DNA of 35,719 nt from an uncultured Elusimicrobia bacterium (GTDB lineage: Bacteria > Elusimicrobiota > Elusimicrobia > UBA1565 > UBA9628): assembly GCA_903881545.1 (NCBI GenBank), contig CAIRTQ010000011.1:1-35719 (forward strand). Direction: 5' to 3'. Position 1 is the first letter of the stretch. Each line of letters starts with the position of its first letter. A program made the position numbers and the translations under genes. Below the pieces are notes generated by a model. The model was not told where the DNA came from and did no database searches. It saw only the letters and a list, made by a program, of their open reading frames with translations. Shown here one piece after another: positions 1-8,704 of this stretch.

Positions 1-350
1 CTACTGACGGGACCTCCGGCCTTCCCTCGTCCATGTTCCATCCTCCCTGCTGCCCTCCGCGGGCGGCATTGAGAGGATATCAGGCCGCTGGGGCCGGAGT
101 CATGCAGACTTGCCGAAAGGACACTGCATATGGAAGCCCGGACACGAGTGATGGTATTATGAGAATCTTGGCCTCCCGCGCAGCGCCGCTCTTGGCCCGT
201 GCCGGAAGAGCGCATCTTTTGTATATGTCCGCCAGCAATCAAGAACCGAGCCCGCGCCGGCCCGAAAATGGTATAATCCGCGCGATGGCCGCCGCCATCT
301 TGCGGCGCGGGCGTCGGGTCGCCCCGCAGGCACCGCGCGGCTGAGAGCCA
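1..350. other. Leader region with no recognised gene
   Basis: No reading frame in these 350 bases resembles a known protein. A 103-codon open frame at 33-344 has an Arg/Pro/Ala-rich composition typical of chance frames in GC-rich DNA. A frame open from base 1 stops at 70-72 and could be the tail of an upstream gene, but nothing in it is recognisable. The stretch is less GC-rich than the genes around it, carries a perfect TATAAT at 272-277, and has a short hairpin at 284-299 (GATGGC, four-base loop, GCCATC). It probably holds the promoter and 5' leader of the polysaccharide operon. Confidence 0.5.
272..277 (+). promoter_or_regulatory. Candidate -10 box for the polysaccharide operon
   Basis: A perfect TATAAT lies 73 bases before the ATG at 351. 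No recognisable -35 hexamer sits 16-18 bases upstream, so the call rests on the -10 box and its position before a long co-directional operon. A start about seven bases downstream would give a leader of roughly 67 bases beginning with the small hairpin at 284-299. Confidence 0.35.
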
Positions 351-1277
351 ATGCCTCCCACAGTCAGCGTCGTCATACCCGCGTATAATCGGCAGGCCTA
401 CCTCCCCGAGTGCCTGGACTCCGTCCTGGCGCAGGATTTCCCGGACGCGGAGATCATCGTCGTCGACGACGGCTCCACCGATGGCACCCAGGACGTCCTG
501 GGTCGCTACGGCGGCAGGGTCGCGTCCATCCGCCAAGCCAACGCCGGCGTGTCCGCCGCGCGCACGGCCGGGATACGGGCCGCGCGCTCCAACCTCATCG
601 CATTCGTCGACAGCGACGACAAGATGCTGCCCGGCCGGCTGCAGCGGCAGTACGCCTTCATGCAGGAGCATCCGGACGTTGCGGCGGTGTCCGGGAATAT
701 CGTCATCCAAGGGATGGAGGACTCTGATTTCCTCGCGGGCGCGGGCGTGACCTTCTCAGGACGGGACTACGTGATCTACGACCATGCCTTCCCCATGCTC
801 CTGAAGCGCAATTTCATGGCCAATCCTGGCGCGATGTTCCGTCGCGACCGGTTCTTCGAGATCGGGGGCTTCGACATCCCCTTGCTCCGTTCCAATTCAG
901 AGGACTGGGACCTCTGGCTGCGTCTGAGCCGTCGCTGGGGATTGGCCTGTCTGAACTGGCCTTGCACTTGGGTCAGACGCCATGCCGGGAATATCAGCAG
1001 CACGACGGCGGAGGTCGAGAGCAAGCTCGCGGTCGTGGAGAAAGCTCTCCGCTGCGGGGAGACCATCGATGCCGACGTGCTGGCCGCGGTGAAGCGGCGG
1101 CGCTATGGCCTGCTCAAGGAGTATATCGTCCGCAGCCTGCACGGGGGCGCCACCTCGGACTGGGTCGGCAAGGTCGCATTGTATTCCAGGCTGCTGCCCT
1201 GGAGGCAGCGGCTGTTCCTGAGGTCGGCTGTCGCGTTGGCGCCCCTGACGCGCCTGCTGACGGGGCGCAACGGATGA
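351..1277 (+). CDS. GT2 family glycosyltransferase
   Basis: This 308-residue protein has a GT-A fold of family GT2, which moves a sugar from a nucleotide donor to a growing glycan on the cytoplasmic face of the membrane. The N-terminus reads VSVVIPAYN, then IIVVDDGSTDGT at about residues 35-46, the nucleotide-binding part. FVDSDD near residue 89 is the DXD metal site. A later SEDWDLWLRLSRR segment matches the ED catalytic-base and acceptor region of the family. No membrane segment is visible. It opens a coupled operon: its stop overlaps the next start (ATGA at 1274-1277). Donor and acceptor cannot be read from the sequence. Confidence 0.9.
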   Translation: MPPTVSVVIPAYNRQAYLPECLDSVLAQDFPDAEIIVVDDGSTDGTQDVLGRYGGRVASIRQANAGVSAARTAGIRAARSNLIAFVDSDDKMLPGRLQRQYAFMQEHPDVAAVSGNIVIQGMEDSDFLAGAGVTFSGRDYVIYDHAFPMLLKRNFMANPGAMFRRDRFFEIGGFDIPLLRSNSEDWDLWLRLSRRWGLACLNWPCTWVRRHAGNISSTTAEVESKLAVVEKALRCGETIDADVLAAVKRRRYGLLKEYIVRSLHGGATSDWVGKVALYSRLLPWRQRLFLRSAVALAPLTRLLTGRNG

Positions 1278-2236
1278 CCGCAATCCCGAGACGGTTCCGC
1301 GTCGCGGTGACCGGGACATGGAACTGGCTGGAGGTGGCGGGCGAGCTATTTCGCCGAGCCGGGATCGATTCGGAGATAGTGCCTCTGCGATCCCGGTCGG
1401 AATGCCTCCGCTGGCTCGTGCGCGGGAGGCGTTTCGATGCCGTGCATCACGTCTGGGGCAACCGCCGCTTCCCCGGCGTGGTCTTCCGATTGTCGGGAGT
1501 ACCGACCGTCTGGCACTGGATCGGTTCGGACGTGACCGCCTTCAGGAGGGTATGCCGCGCAGGAGGAGGGCTGCGGGGCGCCGTGGACCGGCGCATCGCG
1601 CTGCGCTGGAGCCGCGCGCACCTAGCGGACTCTCCGGAACTCGCGCACGAGTTGGCCGAATGCGGCGTCGCCGCCCAAGTGGTCAGATTGCTTCCCAAGT
1701 CCATTGAGGCGCCGGTAGAACCGCTGCCGCGCCGTCCCTCGGTCCTCTCCTACTGGAACCCGGGCAGCCGGGATCTCTACCGCTGTCCTATCGTCCTGCG
1801 CTTGGCCGCGGCGCTGCCGACGGTGGACTTCCTGATCGCCGGAGACGAAGGGACCGGCCTGTCGGCCACGCCCAACGTCAAGTTCCTCGGGCGGCTGCGC
1901 GATCTCGGCGAGGTTTATTCGCGGACCAGCATCTATCTCCGGCTCGTCAAACACGACAGCCTCTCCGCCATGGTCTTGGAGGCCATGGCCCGCGGCCGCC
2001 ATGTGATCTACAGCCAGCCGTTCCCGCACGCGGAACTGGCGTTGGATTTCGACCAGGCCCGAGCGGCGCTGACGCGGCTCCTGGAGCGGTCCACGGCCAA
2101 CGAGACGGGGGCCGCCTACATCAGGGCGAACTTCAATCTCGATATTGAGGCGCAGACTTTGCGAAGCTGCTACCGCCAATGGTTCGGGCCCGGTGCGTGC
2201 CGGGCGGTGGCGCAGGACCACGAGGTCCGGGGATGA
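1274..2236 (+). CDS. GT-B fold glycosyltransferase (GT4-like)
   Basis: The protein has 320 residues from the ATG at 1274, chosen because it overlaps the previous stop in an ATGA. The frame is open further upstream, but that part lies inside the previous gene. The C-terminal half has the GT-B donor domain layout: LSYWNPGSRD, VDFLIAGDEG, VKFLGRLRDLGEVYSRTSIYLR and a segment like SLSAMVLEAMARG, which carries the conserved glutamate of GT4 enzymes. The N-terminal half is short and divergent, with HHVWGNR and WHWIGSDV. It probably adds one sugar in the repeat unit or outer core. It ends in another ATGA overlap with the polymerase-like gene. Confidence 0.82.
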   Translation: MTAIPRRFRVAVTGTWNWLEVAGELFRRAGIDSEIVPLRSRSECLRWLVRGRRFDAVHHVWGNRRFPGVVFRLSGVPTVWHWIGSDVTAFRRVCRAGGGLRGAVDRRIALRWSRAHLADSPELAHELAECGVAAQVVRLLPKSIEAPVEPLPRRPSVLSYWNPGSRDLYRCPIVLRLAAALPTVDFLIAGDEGTGLSATPNVKFLGRLRDLGEVYSRTSIYLRLVKHDSLSAMVLEAMARGRHVIYSQPFPHAELALDFDQARAALTRLLERSTANETGAAYIRANFNLDIEAQTLRSCYRQWFGPGACRAVAQDHEVRG

Positions 2237-3561
2237 TTTCCGCGCTGACCTACTTCATCATCGTCTCGGCCGTCATTATTCCCGGGTTCGGAGGCTCGGG
2301 ATCGTCCCTCCCATACCTGCGCGCCTCGGACGTCATCTGCTTCGCTGTCTTCATCTTCCTAAGCGCGACCCAGTTCCGGTCGATAGGGAGGCTGTTGTTC
2401 AGCCGCCATCTGCGTGCCATCTCCATCCCATATGCGTTCCTTCTGGCGTACCTCATCGCTCTCACCGCCCTCCTGCGCGGCATGTTCGTCGTCCAGATGG
2501 ATTCGGCCACCTTGGGGCAATGCCTGGTGGCGGTCATCGGGAAGGCGCGCCCCTGGTTCATCCCGATATGCCTTTTCAGCATGCTCACCACGCGCCGGAG
2601 ATTGCAGGGTTCCGCGACGCTGTTCATTGGCCTGGTGTTCGTCGAGTTCGCCATCATGGCCATGCAGAGCACCGACATGCTGGGCATCAACAGTTGGCTG
2701 ACGCCGCTTTACTTCGGCGAAACCGAAGCGAGGGTCTTGGCGGGTGGACGCGTTTGCGGGACCATGAGCAACCCCAACGACGCCGGCACCCTGCTGACCG
2801 TCCTCGGCATCCTGGCCTATTCCCGGGCGTATTTGGGGCGGGATAAGAATTTGAATCTCCGCGCCATCCTAGCCGCGCTGCTCGCCTTGACCGGGTGCGT
2901 CCTGTTCTGCAAGTCCCGCCAGGGGACGTTGTGCCTGCTTCTGGGGATGGCCATCGTGCAGGTCGCGACACTCTTGCTGGGCAGGCGCTGGGGCAAAGGC
3001 CAATGGGCGCTACTGGCGGTCATGCTCGCGTTTCTGGGACTCGTGGGCCATGGGCGGACCAGCCAGATCCTGGCGGAACGGTTCGGCTTCTTCTTTGGCG
3101 AGCAGAGGATAACGGAGGTCTCCTCCGTATCGACCCGGCTCGAGAACTGGCGGCGCATCCCTGAAGTGGACGGCGCCTGGATGCTCTCGGGGCGCGGATA
3201 CACCGTGGCGGAAACATGGGACAGCGAATACTTCAACACTTTGCGTTTCGTCGGCATCCCCGGGCTTCTCGGTTTGCTGGGCATGTTCATCCTGCCTGGC
3301 GCGGCAGCCTGGCGCCGCGCCAAGGCCATCGGACCGCAGCATGAGGACGCTTGGGTGCACGTGGGAGGCGCCGCCTGCTCGATTGCTCTCCTGGCGACCA
3401 TGACGGTCAACGGCACGTGGAATTCCATGACCATCATGCCGACGCTGATGATCGCGCTCGTGCTTTCCCCGGCGGCCATGCGCCTGGAAGACGAGGAGAG
3501 CGCCAGGCGCGGCCCGGGCGCGCCTTCCCGGGGGGCGCGGCGCGCGGGTGCCTTCGCGTGA
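2233..3561 (+). CDS. O-antigen polymerase/ligase-like membrane protein (Wzy/WaaL type)
   Basis: This 442-residue polytopic inner-membrane protein has roughly ten or more hydrophobic segments. The start at 2233 is set by the ATGA overlap with the preceding transferase. The segment GTMSNPNDAGT near residues 176-186 resembles the conserved loop of the O-antigen ligase/polymerase (Wzy_C) family. A large loop around residues 285-330 ends in SGRGYT, also usual for this family. Such proteins either polymerise undecaprenyl-linked repeat units or transfer them to an acceptor in the periplasm. Family membership alone does not decide between polymerase and ligase. Its place among glycosyltransferases fits a Wzy-type pathway, although no flippase (Wzx) was found in this window. 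Confidence 0.85.
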   Translation: MISALTYFIIVSAVIIPGFGGSGSSLPYLRASDVICFAVFIFLSATQFRSIGRLLFSRHLRAISIPYAFLLAYLIALTALLRGMFVVQMDSATLGQCLVAVIGKARPWFIPICLFSMLTTRRRLQGSATLFIGLVFVEFAIMAMQSTDMLGINSWLTPLYFGETEARVLAGGRVCGTMSNPNDAGTLLTVLGILAYSRAYLGRDKNLNLRAILAALLALTGCVLFCKSRQGTLCLLLGMAIVQVATLLLGRRWGKGQWALLAVMLAFLGLVGHGRTSQILAERFGFFFGEQRITEVSSVSTRLENWRRIPEVDGAWMLSGRGYTVAETWDSEYFNTLRFVGIPGLLGLLGMFILPGAAAWRRAKAIGPQHEDAWVHVGGAACSIALLATMTVNGTWNSMTIMPTLMIALVLSPAAMRLEDEESARRGPGAPSRGARRAGAFA

Positions 3562-4778
3562 CGGGCCGAGGCCGGGGGAGCGGGACGGCCCTCAGGGCCA
3601 TGCATTGGACGGACATGTACCCGTTCCCAGCCTTCCCGCATCTCGGCCACGCCGTACACGAGCTGATCCGCGCTCTCCGCCGCATTCCGGGGGACCAGCA
3701 TGAGGTATACTGCTTCCTCTCACCGCATGGTACCCGGATACTGAGCCCTTTCTTGCGGAGATATCGCATCCAGGCCGAGATCTTGAGGCGGGGCGCCCAT
3801 GAGCCCGGCTTGCATCTGCGGCCTATTCCCATATTGCCGATGAAGGCCCTGGACCGCTGGATCAGCCCCCTGTGGCAGCGGTTCGCCCTGGCGCGCGTCG
3901 GGGCGGAGGCCCACGCCGACCTTCTGCACGTGCACACCTGCATCGATCTCGCTCTCGGGGCCGCCATCTTTCGCAAGCGCAGCGGCATCCCGCTGGTCGT
4001 CACTTTGCGCCGCGAGCTGGCCGTCTGCGCTGGGCAGGACTGGAAGATCCGGACGATCGTGGCTGGCCTCCGGCAGGCCGACGCCGTCGTCGCGCCATCG
4101 CGGCACTTGGCCCGGCGCTGTTGCGCCCTGATCGGCAGGAGCGTGGAGGTCATCCCGAGCGGCACCGACCCGCTCTTCGACGAGCCTCCGCCGGGACGGC
4201 CGGCGCGGAACCGGCGGATCCTCTATGCCGGCATCCTGGATCGAAACAAGGGCATCCTGGCCCTCCTTGGGGCGGCGCGGGGCCTGGCGGCCCGCGGGGT
4301 CGATTTTGAGGTCGTGGTCATTGGGGACGGGCCTCTGCGGGACCGGGCGCGGGACCTGGCGCAAGGCCTGCCCGTCCGATTCCTGGGAGAGCTCCCGCCG
4401 CTCGCCGTGCGGGAGCAGATGCGGCAATCCCGCTTGCTGTGCGTTCCCAGCTACACGGAGACGCTCGGGCTGGTGTATCTGGAGGCCATGAAGCAGGGAC
4501 TGCCGGTCATAGGCCGGCAAGGCACCGGCATCGACGGAATGGGCCAGATGGGGCGGGATTATGAGCTGGTCCGCGATGACGCGGGGCTGGCGCCTCTCCT
4601 GGCGAGGCTGCTCGCGGACCCGGAGCACCTCGACCGGCTGGCGGACAACGGCCGGAAGCTGGCCGCAGGCTGGACTTGGGACGAGTCGGCGCGACGTCAT
4701 CGCGCCCTATATGCCCGTTTGACGGGGAAGGGCGATGCGGGCGCCAGCGCCAATGCAGGAACGGAGGCGAACCCATGA
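3558..4778 (+). CDS. GT4 family glycosyltransferase
   Basis: A GT-B enzyme of 406 residues if it starts at the GTG at 3558, which overlaps the previous stop as GTGA. An ATG at 3600 is the alternative. The GTG is preferred because it supplies residues before the first strand (MHWTDMYPFPAFPHLG). Family marks are HVHTCIDLALG, VVAPSRHLARR, VIPSGTDPLFDE at the domain junction, ILYAGILDRNKG, VVIGDGPLRD, FLGELPP and PSYTETLGLVYLEAMKQGLPV, the E-x7-E donor motif of GT4. It probably adds a hexose or amino sugar to the repeat unit. The C-terminus is rich in Ala and Gly, and the next start lies 13 bases beyond the stop. Confidence 0.88.
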   Translation: MTGRGRGSGTALRAMHWTDMYPFPAFPHLGHAVHELIRALRRIPGDQHEVYCFLSPHGTRILSPFLRRYRIQAEILRRGAHEPGLHLRPIPILPMKALDRWISPLWQRFALARVGAEAHADLLHVHTCIDLALGAAIFRKRSGIPLVVTLRRELAVCAGQDWKIRTIVAGLRQADAVVAPSRHLARRCCALIGRSVEVIPSGTDPLFDEPPPGRPARNRRILYAGILDRNKGILALLGAARGLAARGVDFEVVVIGDGPLRDRARDLAQGLPVRFLGELPPLAVREQMRQSRLLCVPSYTETLGLVYLEAMKQGLPVIGRQGTGIDGMGQMGRDYELVRDDAGLAPLLARLLADPEHLDRLADNGRKLAAGWTWDESARRHRALYARLTGKGDAGASANAGTEANP

Positions 4779-4791
4779 GCGAGGCCGCGAG

Positions 4792-5943
4792 ATGAACGAA
4801 GAGAGAGAGTTCGCCAGCCGCTACCGCATCGCGCATATCACGACCGCCCATTGCGCGGATGACCCCCGCATCCTGTTCCGGGAGGCGGCCGCCCTGCGCG
4901 AGGCGGGGTGGGACGTGGTCGTGGTCGGGCCCGCGGCGGCTTCCGGGAACATCGCCGGCGTCCCGGTGCTGGCGACCCGAAGGATCTCCAACCGCATGGT
5001 CCGCGCCTTGTCAGCCACTTTTCTGGGCCTGCGCGCCGTGTGGCGGTCCGAGGCGGCGCTGGCTCATTTCCATGACCGGGAATTGCTGCCGGCGGCGCTG
5101 CTGAGCAGATGGCTGCTGCGGCGGAAGGCCGTCTTCGATTCGCACGAGGACGTCTCCTTGTTCGCAGTCCGCGACTCGATACCGCGCTGGATGAAAAAAC
5201 CGCTGACGGCCGTCATCGGGGGCTTCGACCGGTTCTTCGCGAGCCGGCTGGACGGGGTCGTGGCGCCCACGCGGCTGTTGCAGGACCGCTATCGCAGCAT
5301 CGCACCCCGCACGGAGACCTTCGTGAACTATCCCGCCCCCGCATTCCTCCGGGCCCGGGACGCCGCCTGGGTGCCCTGGCGCCAGAGACGGCGCGAAGTC
5401 CTGCATGTCGGCACGCTGCGCGTCTCGAGGCTCAGGTTCCTGGTAGAGGTCGCGCGCCGCTTCCTGGACCAGCATCGCGACTGGACGTGGACGTTCGTGG
5501 GCATGCATCCGCCCGTGCGGGAGTGGTTCGAGCGCAACGTGACGGGGGACATCCGCCAGCGGCTCTTCGGCGAGGCCATGGTCTCGCATCTGGAGATAGC
5601 GGACCGCCTCTGCCATGCGCGCCTCGGCGTGAACTTCCATCCGCTGGATAGTCCGCATATCCGGGTTGCGATCCCGCTCAAAGTGTTCGAATACCTGGCC
5701 TGCGGGCTGCCCGTCGTCACCACCCGCGTCCCGCTGCTGATGGAGCTGGTGCAGGATTGTCCAGCGGTGCGGATCTGCCCGGAGACGGCCGGTGAGTACG
5801 AGGCGGCTCTCGACGCCCTGGCCAGCGGCGAGGATCGGTCTGACCTCAGCGAGACGGCCCGCATGTTCAGCGATACCCGCTTCAACTGCGGCCAGGAGGC
5901 GCAACGCTTGGCTGACCTTTATCGGCGCATTCTGGTAGAATAG
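4792..5943 (+). CDS. GT4-like glycosyltransferase
   Basis: A 383-residue protein from the ATG at 4792, with GAGG seven bases upstream. In-frame starts further up would run into the previous gene. The N-terminus RIAHITTAHCADDPRI followed by FREAAALREAGWDVVVVGP is the usual opening of a GT4 subgroup in capsule and O-antigen clusters. HDRELLPAALLSR and VFDSHEDV follow. The C-terminal donor domain shows LHVGTLRVSR, FVGMHPP, LGVNFHPLDSP and KVFEYLACGLPVVTT. It is the fourth transferase in the run. The next gene begins seven bases after its stop. Confidence 0.86.
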   Translation: MNEEREFASRYRIAHITTAHCADDPRILFREAAALREAGWDVVVVGPAAASGNIAGVPVLATRRISNRMVRALSATFLGLRAVWRSEAALAHFHDRELLPAALLSRWLLRRKAVFDSHEDVSLFAVRDSIPRWMKKPLTAVIGGFDRFFASRLDGVVAPTRLLQDRYRSIAPRTETFVNYPAPAFLRARDAAWVPWRQRRREVLHVGTLRVSRLRFLVEVARRFLDQHRDWTWTFVGMHPPVREWFERNVTGDIRQRLFGEAMVSHLEIADRLCHARLGVNFHPLDSPHIRVAIPLKVFEYLACGLPVVTTRVPLLMELVQDCPAVRICPETAGEYEAALDALASGEDRSDLSETARMFSDTRFNCGQEAQRLADLYRRILVE

Positions 5944-5950
5944 CCGAACT

Positions 5951-6817
5951 ATGGCCCGAAGACTCATCGTCAACGCGGACGGATACGGATTCACCTTCGG
6001 CAACAATAGGGGCATTCTGGAATGCCTGCCGGCCGGCGTGGTCACCAGCGTCAGCGTCAACGCGAATTTCCCGGCCTTCGCGGAAACCGGCGAACTGCAA
6101 CGGCGATTCCCCGGCGTCTCGATCGGCGTGCATCTGAACCTGTCGGTCGGCAGGAGCGTGTGCGAGCCCGGGCTCATCCCGGATCTGGTCGACGGCAACG
6201 GAGAGTTCCTGGGCGCGCGCTTCCGCCGCGCCGCTCTGAGCGGGCGCATCCCCCACGCGCAGATGGTCCGGGAACTTTCGGCCCAGGTCGAGAGGTTCGT
6301 CGCCCTGGGCATCCGCTTGACGCATTGGGACAGCCACCAGAACCAGCACCTCTACCCGCCTTTCTTCCGCGCTGCCCTCGAGACGGCCCGGAAGTTCGGC
6401 ATCCCGCGCATGCGCACCCACGACCATTATCTCTTCTCGGCCCGAGGCTCCCGCGCTTGGGCGGCGGCCCTGCATCTGGCCACCCACCCCCGCCGGGCCG
6501 CCGTCTATTGGATGTCCTCGCGGATGATGGCGCGCGCTCGGGCCCAAGGCATGAGGATGGCCGACCGGCTCATCACCCCGGGCATACTCGACGGCTGCAG
6601 AAAGTTTCATCGCGAGTTCTGGCTGGAGCTTTTCCGGCGCCTGCCGGAAGGCCTCTCCGAGGTCTACTGCCATCCCGGCTATCCCGACGAGACGCTGGCC
6701 AGCCATGCGCGCTACGTCCAGGAGCGTCTGGAGGAATTGCGTATCCTGAGGGACCCGGAGCTGGCGGCCGAGGCGCGGCGGTACGGTGTGGATTTGGTCT
6801 CGTTCCGGGAGGCCTGA
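5951..6817 (+). CDS. ChbG/YdjC family carbohydrate deacetylase-like protein, copy 1
   Basis: This 288-residue protein belongs to the ChbG/HpnK (YdjC) family, metal-dependent enzymes that remove N-acetyl groups from sugars. The N-terminus is LIVNADGYGFTFGNNRGI. GVHLNLS carries His61, and THWDSHQNQH at residues 124-133 carries the family DSH motif with His129. FEVYCHPGY-like SEVYCHPGYPDE lies near the end. The canonical NADDFG motif is here NADGYG: the second Asp, a metal ligand in characterised members, is Gly11. The second copy 950 bases downstream has the same change. Activity may therefore differ from the classical enzyme. The gene follows the transferases by seven bases and probably acts on the same glycan or its precursor. 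Confidence 0.85.
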   Translation: MARRLIVNADGYGFTFGNNRGILECLPAGVVTSVSVNANFPAFAETGELQRRFPGVSIGVHLNLSVGRSVCEPGLIPDLVDGNGEFLGARFRRAALSGRIPHAQMVRELSAQVERFVALGIRLTHWDSHQNQHLYPPFFRAALETARKFGIPRMRTHDHYLFSARGSRAWAAALHLATHPRRAAVYWMSSRMMARARAQGMRMADRLITPGILDGCRKFHREFWLELFRRLPEGLSEVYCHPGYPDETLASHARYVQERLEELRILRDPELAAEARRYGVDLVSFREA

Positions 6818-6821
6818 CGGA

Positions 6822-7775
6822 GTGCTCGACATCGGCGCGACGCCTTTCCCATGTTCCGTGAGAAGCTACGCGGATCATCTCGCCGATTCCGCCACGGTGG
6901 CCTGGGCCGGCGGCGCGCCCTGGAGGCTGGAGAGCGGCGTCCTTATGCCGTTGGCCATGCCGCACACCTTGGGTCCGATGGACCGCAGGGAAATACGCGG
7001 AGCGATGCGGTGGACCGGGGCCAAGATGGCGCTGTGGAACGATGCCTGGGACACGGCGGCCGGCCCTTGGTGGTGGGTCTGCGCGGACCGGCGGGATTAC
7101 GACTCATCCCAGTTCAAGAAGAACATGCGCCACGACCTCCGCCTCGGGCTGGCGAACTGTGCCGTGCGCCGGCTCGAGCTCGCCGAGCTGGCCGAGCAGG
7201 GATACCCGGTCTATCTGGCCGCGTTTTCGCGCTACGGCACCACTCCGTCTTTGCGCAGCCGGGAGGCCTTTGTCGCCGAGGTCACGAAGGCGGCTCAGTA
7301 CGCTGGGCGCGAGATGTGGGGAGCCTTCCTTGGGCCGCGGCTGGTGGCCTTCGCAAGCTGCATCGTCATCGATGACGCCGTTGCCTTCTCCTGGGCCAAG
7401 GCGGATCCGGAGCACCTTAAGTCCTTTCCGAATCATGCCCTTTACTATGAGCTGACCAAACATTATCTGCGCGACCGCGGCCTGCGCTACGTGGCGGACG
7501 GAGTGCGCGCCTTGCGCCATGCGACGCAGATGCAAGACTTCTTGGAGAAACTGGGCTACCGCAAGGTCTATTGCCCGGCGCGAGTGGAGATGTCGCCCGT
7601 GCTTGCGGCGGTGCTGGCTCTGCGTGCGCACCGTTGGGGGCCGTCCTTGGGGCTGGGCGTCGTCGCAAGAGGGCTTATGGAGAAGTTGCGTCTGGCCGCC
7701 GAACTGGCCGGTATCGCCTCGGCCTGCCGCGCCCTCCCGGCCGCGCCCGTGGACCGCGAAGGAGGGGGGGCGTGA
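6822..7775 (+). CDS. FemAB/GNAT-like acyltransferase
   Basis: A 317-residue protein from the GTG at 6822, with GGGAGG eight bases upstream and only four bases after the preceding stop. The C-terminal half looks like the GNAT-fold domain of FemAB-like proteins common in exopolysaccharide clusters: MWGAFLGPRLVAFASC, then NHALYYELTKHYL, then VADGVRALRHATQMQDFLEKLGYRK, which matches the family's DG..S..H.T...FL...GFRK pattern. QFKKNMRHDLRLGL in the N-terminal half resembles the lysine/arginine-rich strand before the fold. It would move an acyl or aminoacyl group to an amino sugar. Lying between two deacetylase-like genes, it may act on groups they expose. Substrate unknown. Confidence 0.7.
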   Translation: MLDIGATPFPCSVRSYADHLADSATVAWAGGAPWRLESGVLMPLAMPHTLGPMDRREIRGAMRWTGAKMALWNDAWDTAAGPWWWVCADRRDYDSSQFKKNMRHDLRLGLANCAVRRLELAELAEQGYPVYLAAFSRYGTTPSLRSREAFVAEVTKAAQYAGREMWGAFLGPRLVAFASCIVIDDAVAFSWAKADPEHLKSFPNHALYYELTKHYLRDRGLRYVADGVRALRHATQMQDFLEKLGYRKVYCPARVEMSPVLAAVLALRAHRWGPSLGLGVVARGLMEKLRLAAELAGIASACRALPAAPVDREGGGA

Positions 7776-8659
7776 AGCGGCTCATCATCAACGCGGACGG
7801 CTTCGGTTTTACGTTCGGGAATAATCGGGCGATTCTGGAGCTGTTGCCGCTGGGCTTCATCCGGAGCGTGAGCGTCAATGCGACTTGGCCGGCCATCAAG
7901 GATGTGGCGACGCTGACCCGCGAATTCCCGGATGTCAGCGTCGGCATCCATTTCAACCTTACGGTCGGCCCGCCGCTCCTGCCTCCGGCCGAGCTGCCGA
8001 CCCTCGTGGGCGCGGATGGGGAGTTCCACAGCGACCGCTTTCCCGGGTTGGCCTACCGAGGTCTCTTGAACCAGGAAGAGATGAAGCGCGAGCTCCGCGC
8101 CCAGATATACCGGCTGCGCGACTTCGGCGTCACCGTCACGCATTGGGACAGCCATCAGGGCCGGCATTTGCTCCCCGGGTATTTCGAGGCGGCCATGAGC
8201 GTCGCGCTGGAGGAGGGGATACGCGCCAGCCGCTCGCATCGCTATTACCTCATCCTGCCCGGCAGCAGGGCCCTTGGGCTGGCCGGATATTATTGGGCGC
8301 ATCCCAGGCAGATCGTTACCCATGCCGTCGCGGGCCGCAAGATGCGGAGATTGCAGCGCGCGGGGATTCGCCTCCCAGACTACCGAGTCCTCCTCAACGC
8401 CCTGGGAGAGTCGGCAGTGCACCGCCCGGAATGCTGGCGGCTATTGTTGCAGAAGTTGCCAGAGGGCACCAGTTTCATCGAATGCCATCCTGGCTACGTG
8501 GATGACGACCTCCGCAGATATTCTAGGATCACGGAGTCCCGGGAGAGGGAAAGGCTCATGTTTGGTGATTCCGCGTGGCCGCAGAGAGCCCGGGAGGCGG
8601 GGGTCGAGATCGCCAACTTCCGGACGCTTTTGGCCGGCCCCTCGAATTTGATAGACTGA
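7772..8659 (+). CDS. ChbG/YdjC family carbohydrate deacetylase-like protein, copy 2
   Basis: A 295-residue paralogue of the product at 5951-6817. The GTG at 7772 overlaps the previous stop (GTGA) and follows a strong GGAGG-type site, which fixes the start. It opens LIINADGFGFTFGNNRAI, then GIHFNLTVGP with the family His, then THWDSHQGRH, and ECHPGYVDDD near the end. As in copy 1, the second Asp of the canonical NADDFG motif is Gly. The two copies are clearly related but have diverged widely outside the motifs, so the duplication is not recent, or they were acquired separately. It may deacetylate a different sugar or a different position of the same glycan. Confidence 0.85.
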   Translation: MKRLIINADGFGFTFGNNRAILELLPLGFIRSVSVNATWPAIKDVATLTREFPDVSVGIHFNLTVGPPLLPPAELPTLVGADGEFHSDRFPGLAYRGLLNQEEMKRELRAQIYRLRDFGVTVTHWDSHQGRHLLPGYFEAAMSVALEEGIRASRSHRYYLILPGSRALGLAGYYWAHPRQIVTHAVAGRKMRRLQRAGIRLPDYRVLLNALGESAVHRPECWRLLLQKLPEGTSFIECHPGYVDDDLRRYSRITESRERERLMFGDSAWPQRAREAGVEIANFRTLLAGPSNLID

Positions 8660-8668
8660 AGGCCATAC

Positions 8669-8692
8669 GGCTCCGGATGGCCTCGCGGAGCC
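8669..8692 (+). other. Intergenic inverted repeat
   Basis: GGCTCCG at 8669-8675 pairs with CGGAGCC at 8686-8692 across a ten-base loop, in the 45-base gap between the second deacetylase-like gene and the CapK-like gene. No T-run follows, so it is not a typical intrinsic terminator. It could stabilise an mRNA end or partly uncouple the two genes. Confidence 0.3.
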
Positions 8693-8704
8693 CCCGTCAC
8701 AAGA

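Noticed and set aside
33-344. 103-codon open frame before the first glycosyltransferase gene
   Set aside because: Composition is Arg/Pro/Ala-rich like chance frames in GC-rich DNA, there is no ribosome site, and it contains a TATAAT element.
5011-6312. Long antisense open frame of 433 codons
   Set aside because: It lies opposite well supported glycosyltransferase and deacetylase-like genes; its residues form no recognisable domain and are typical of GC-rich shadow frames.
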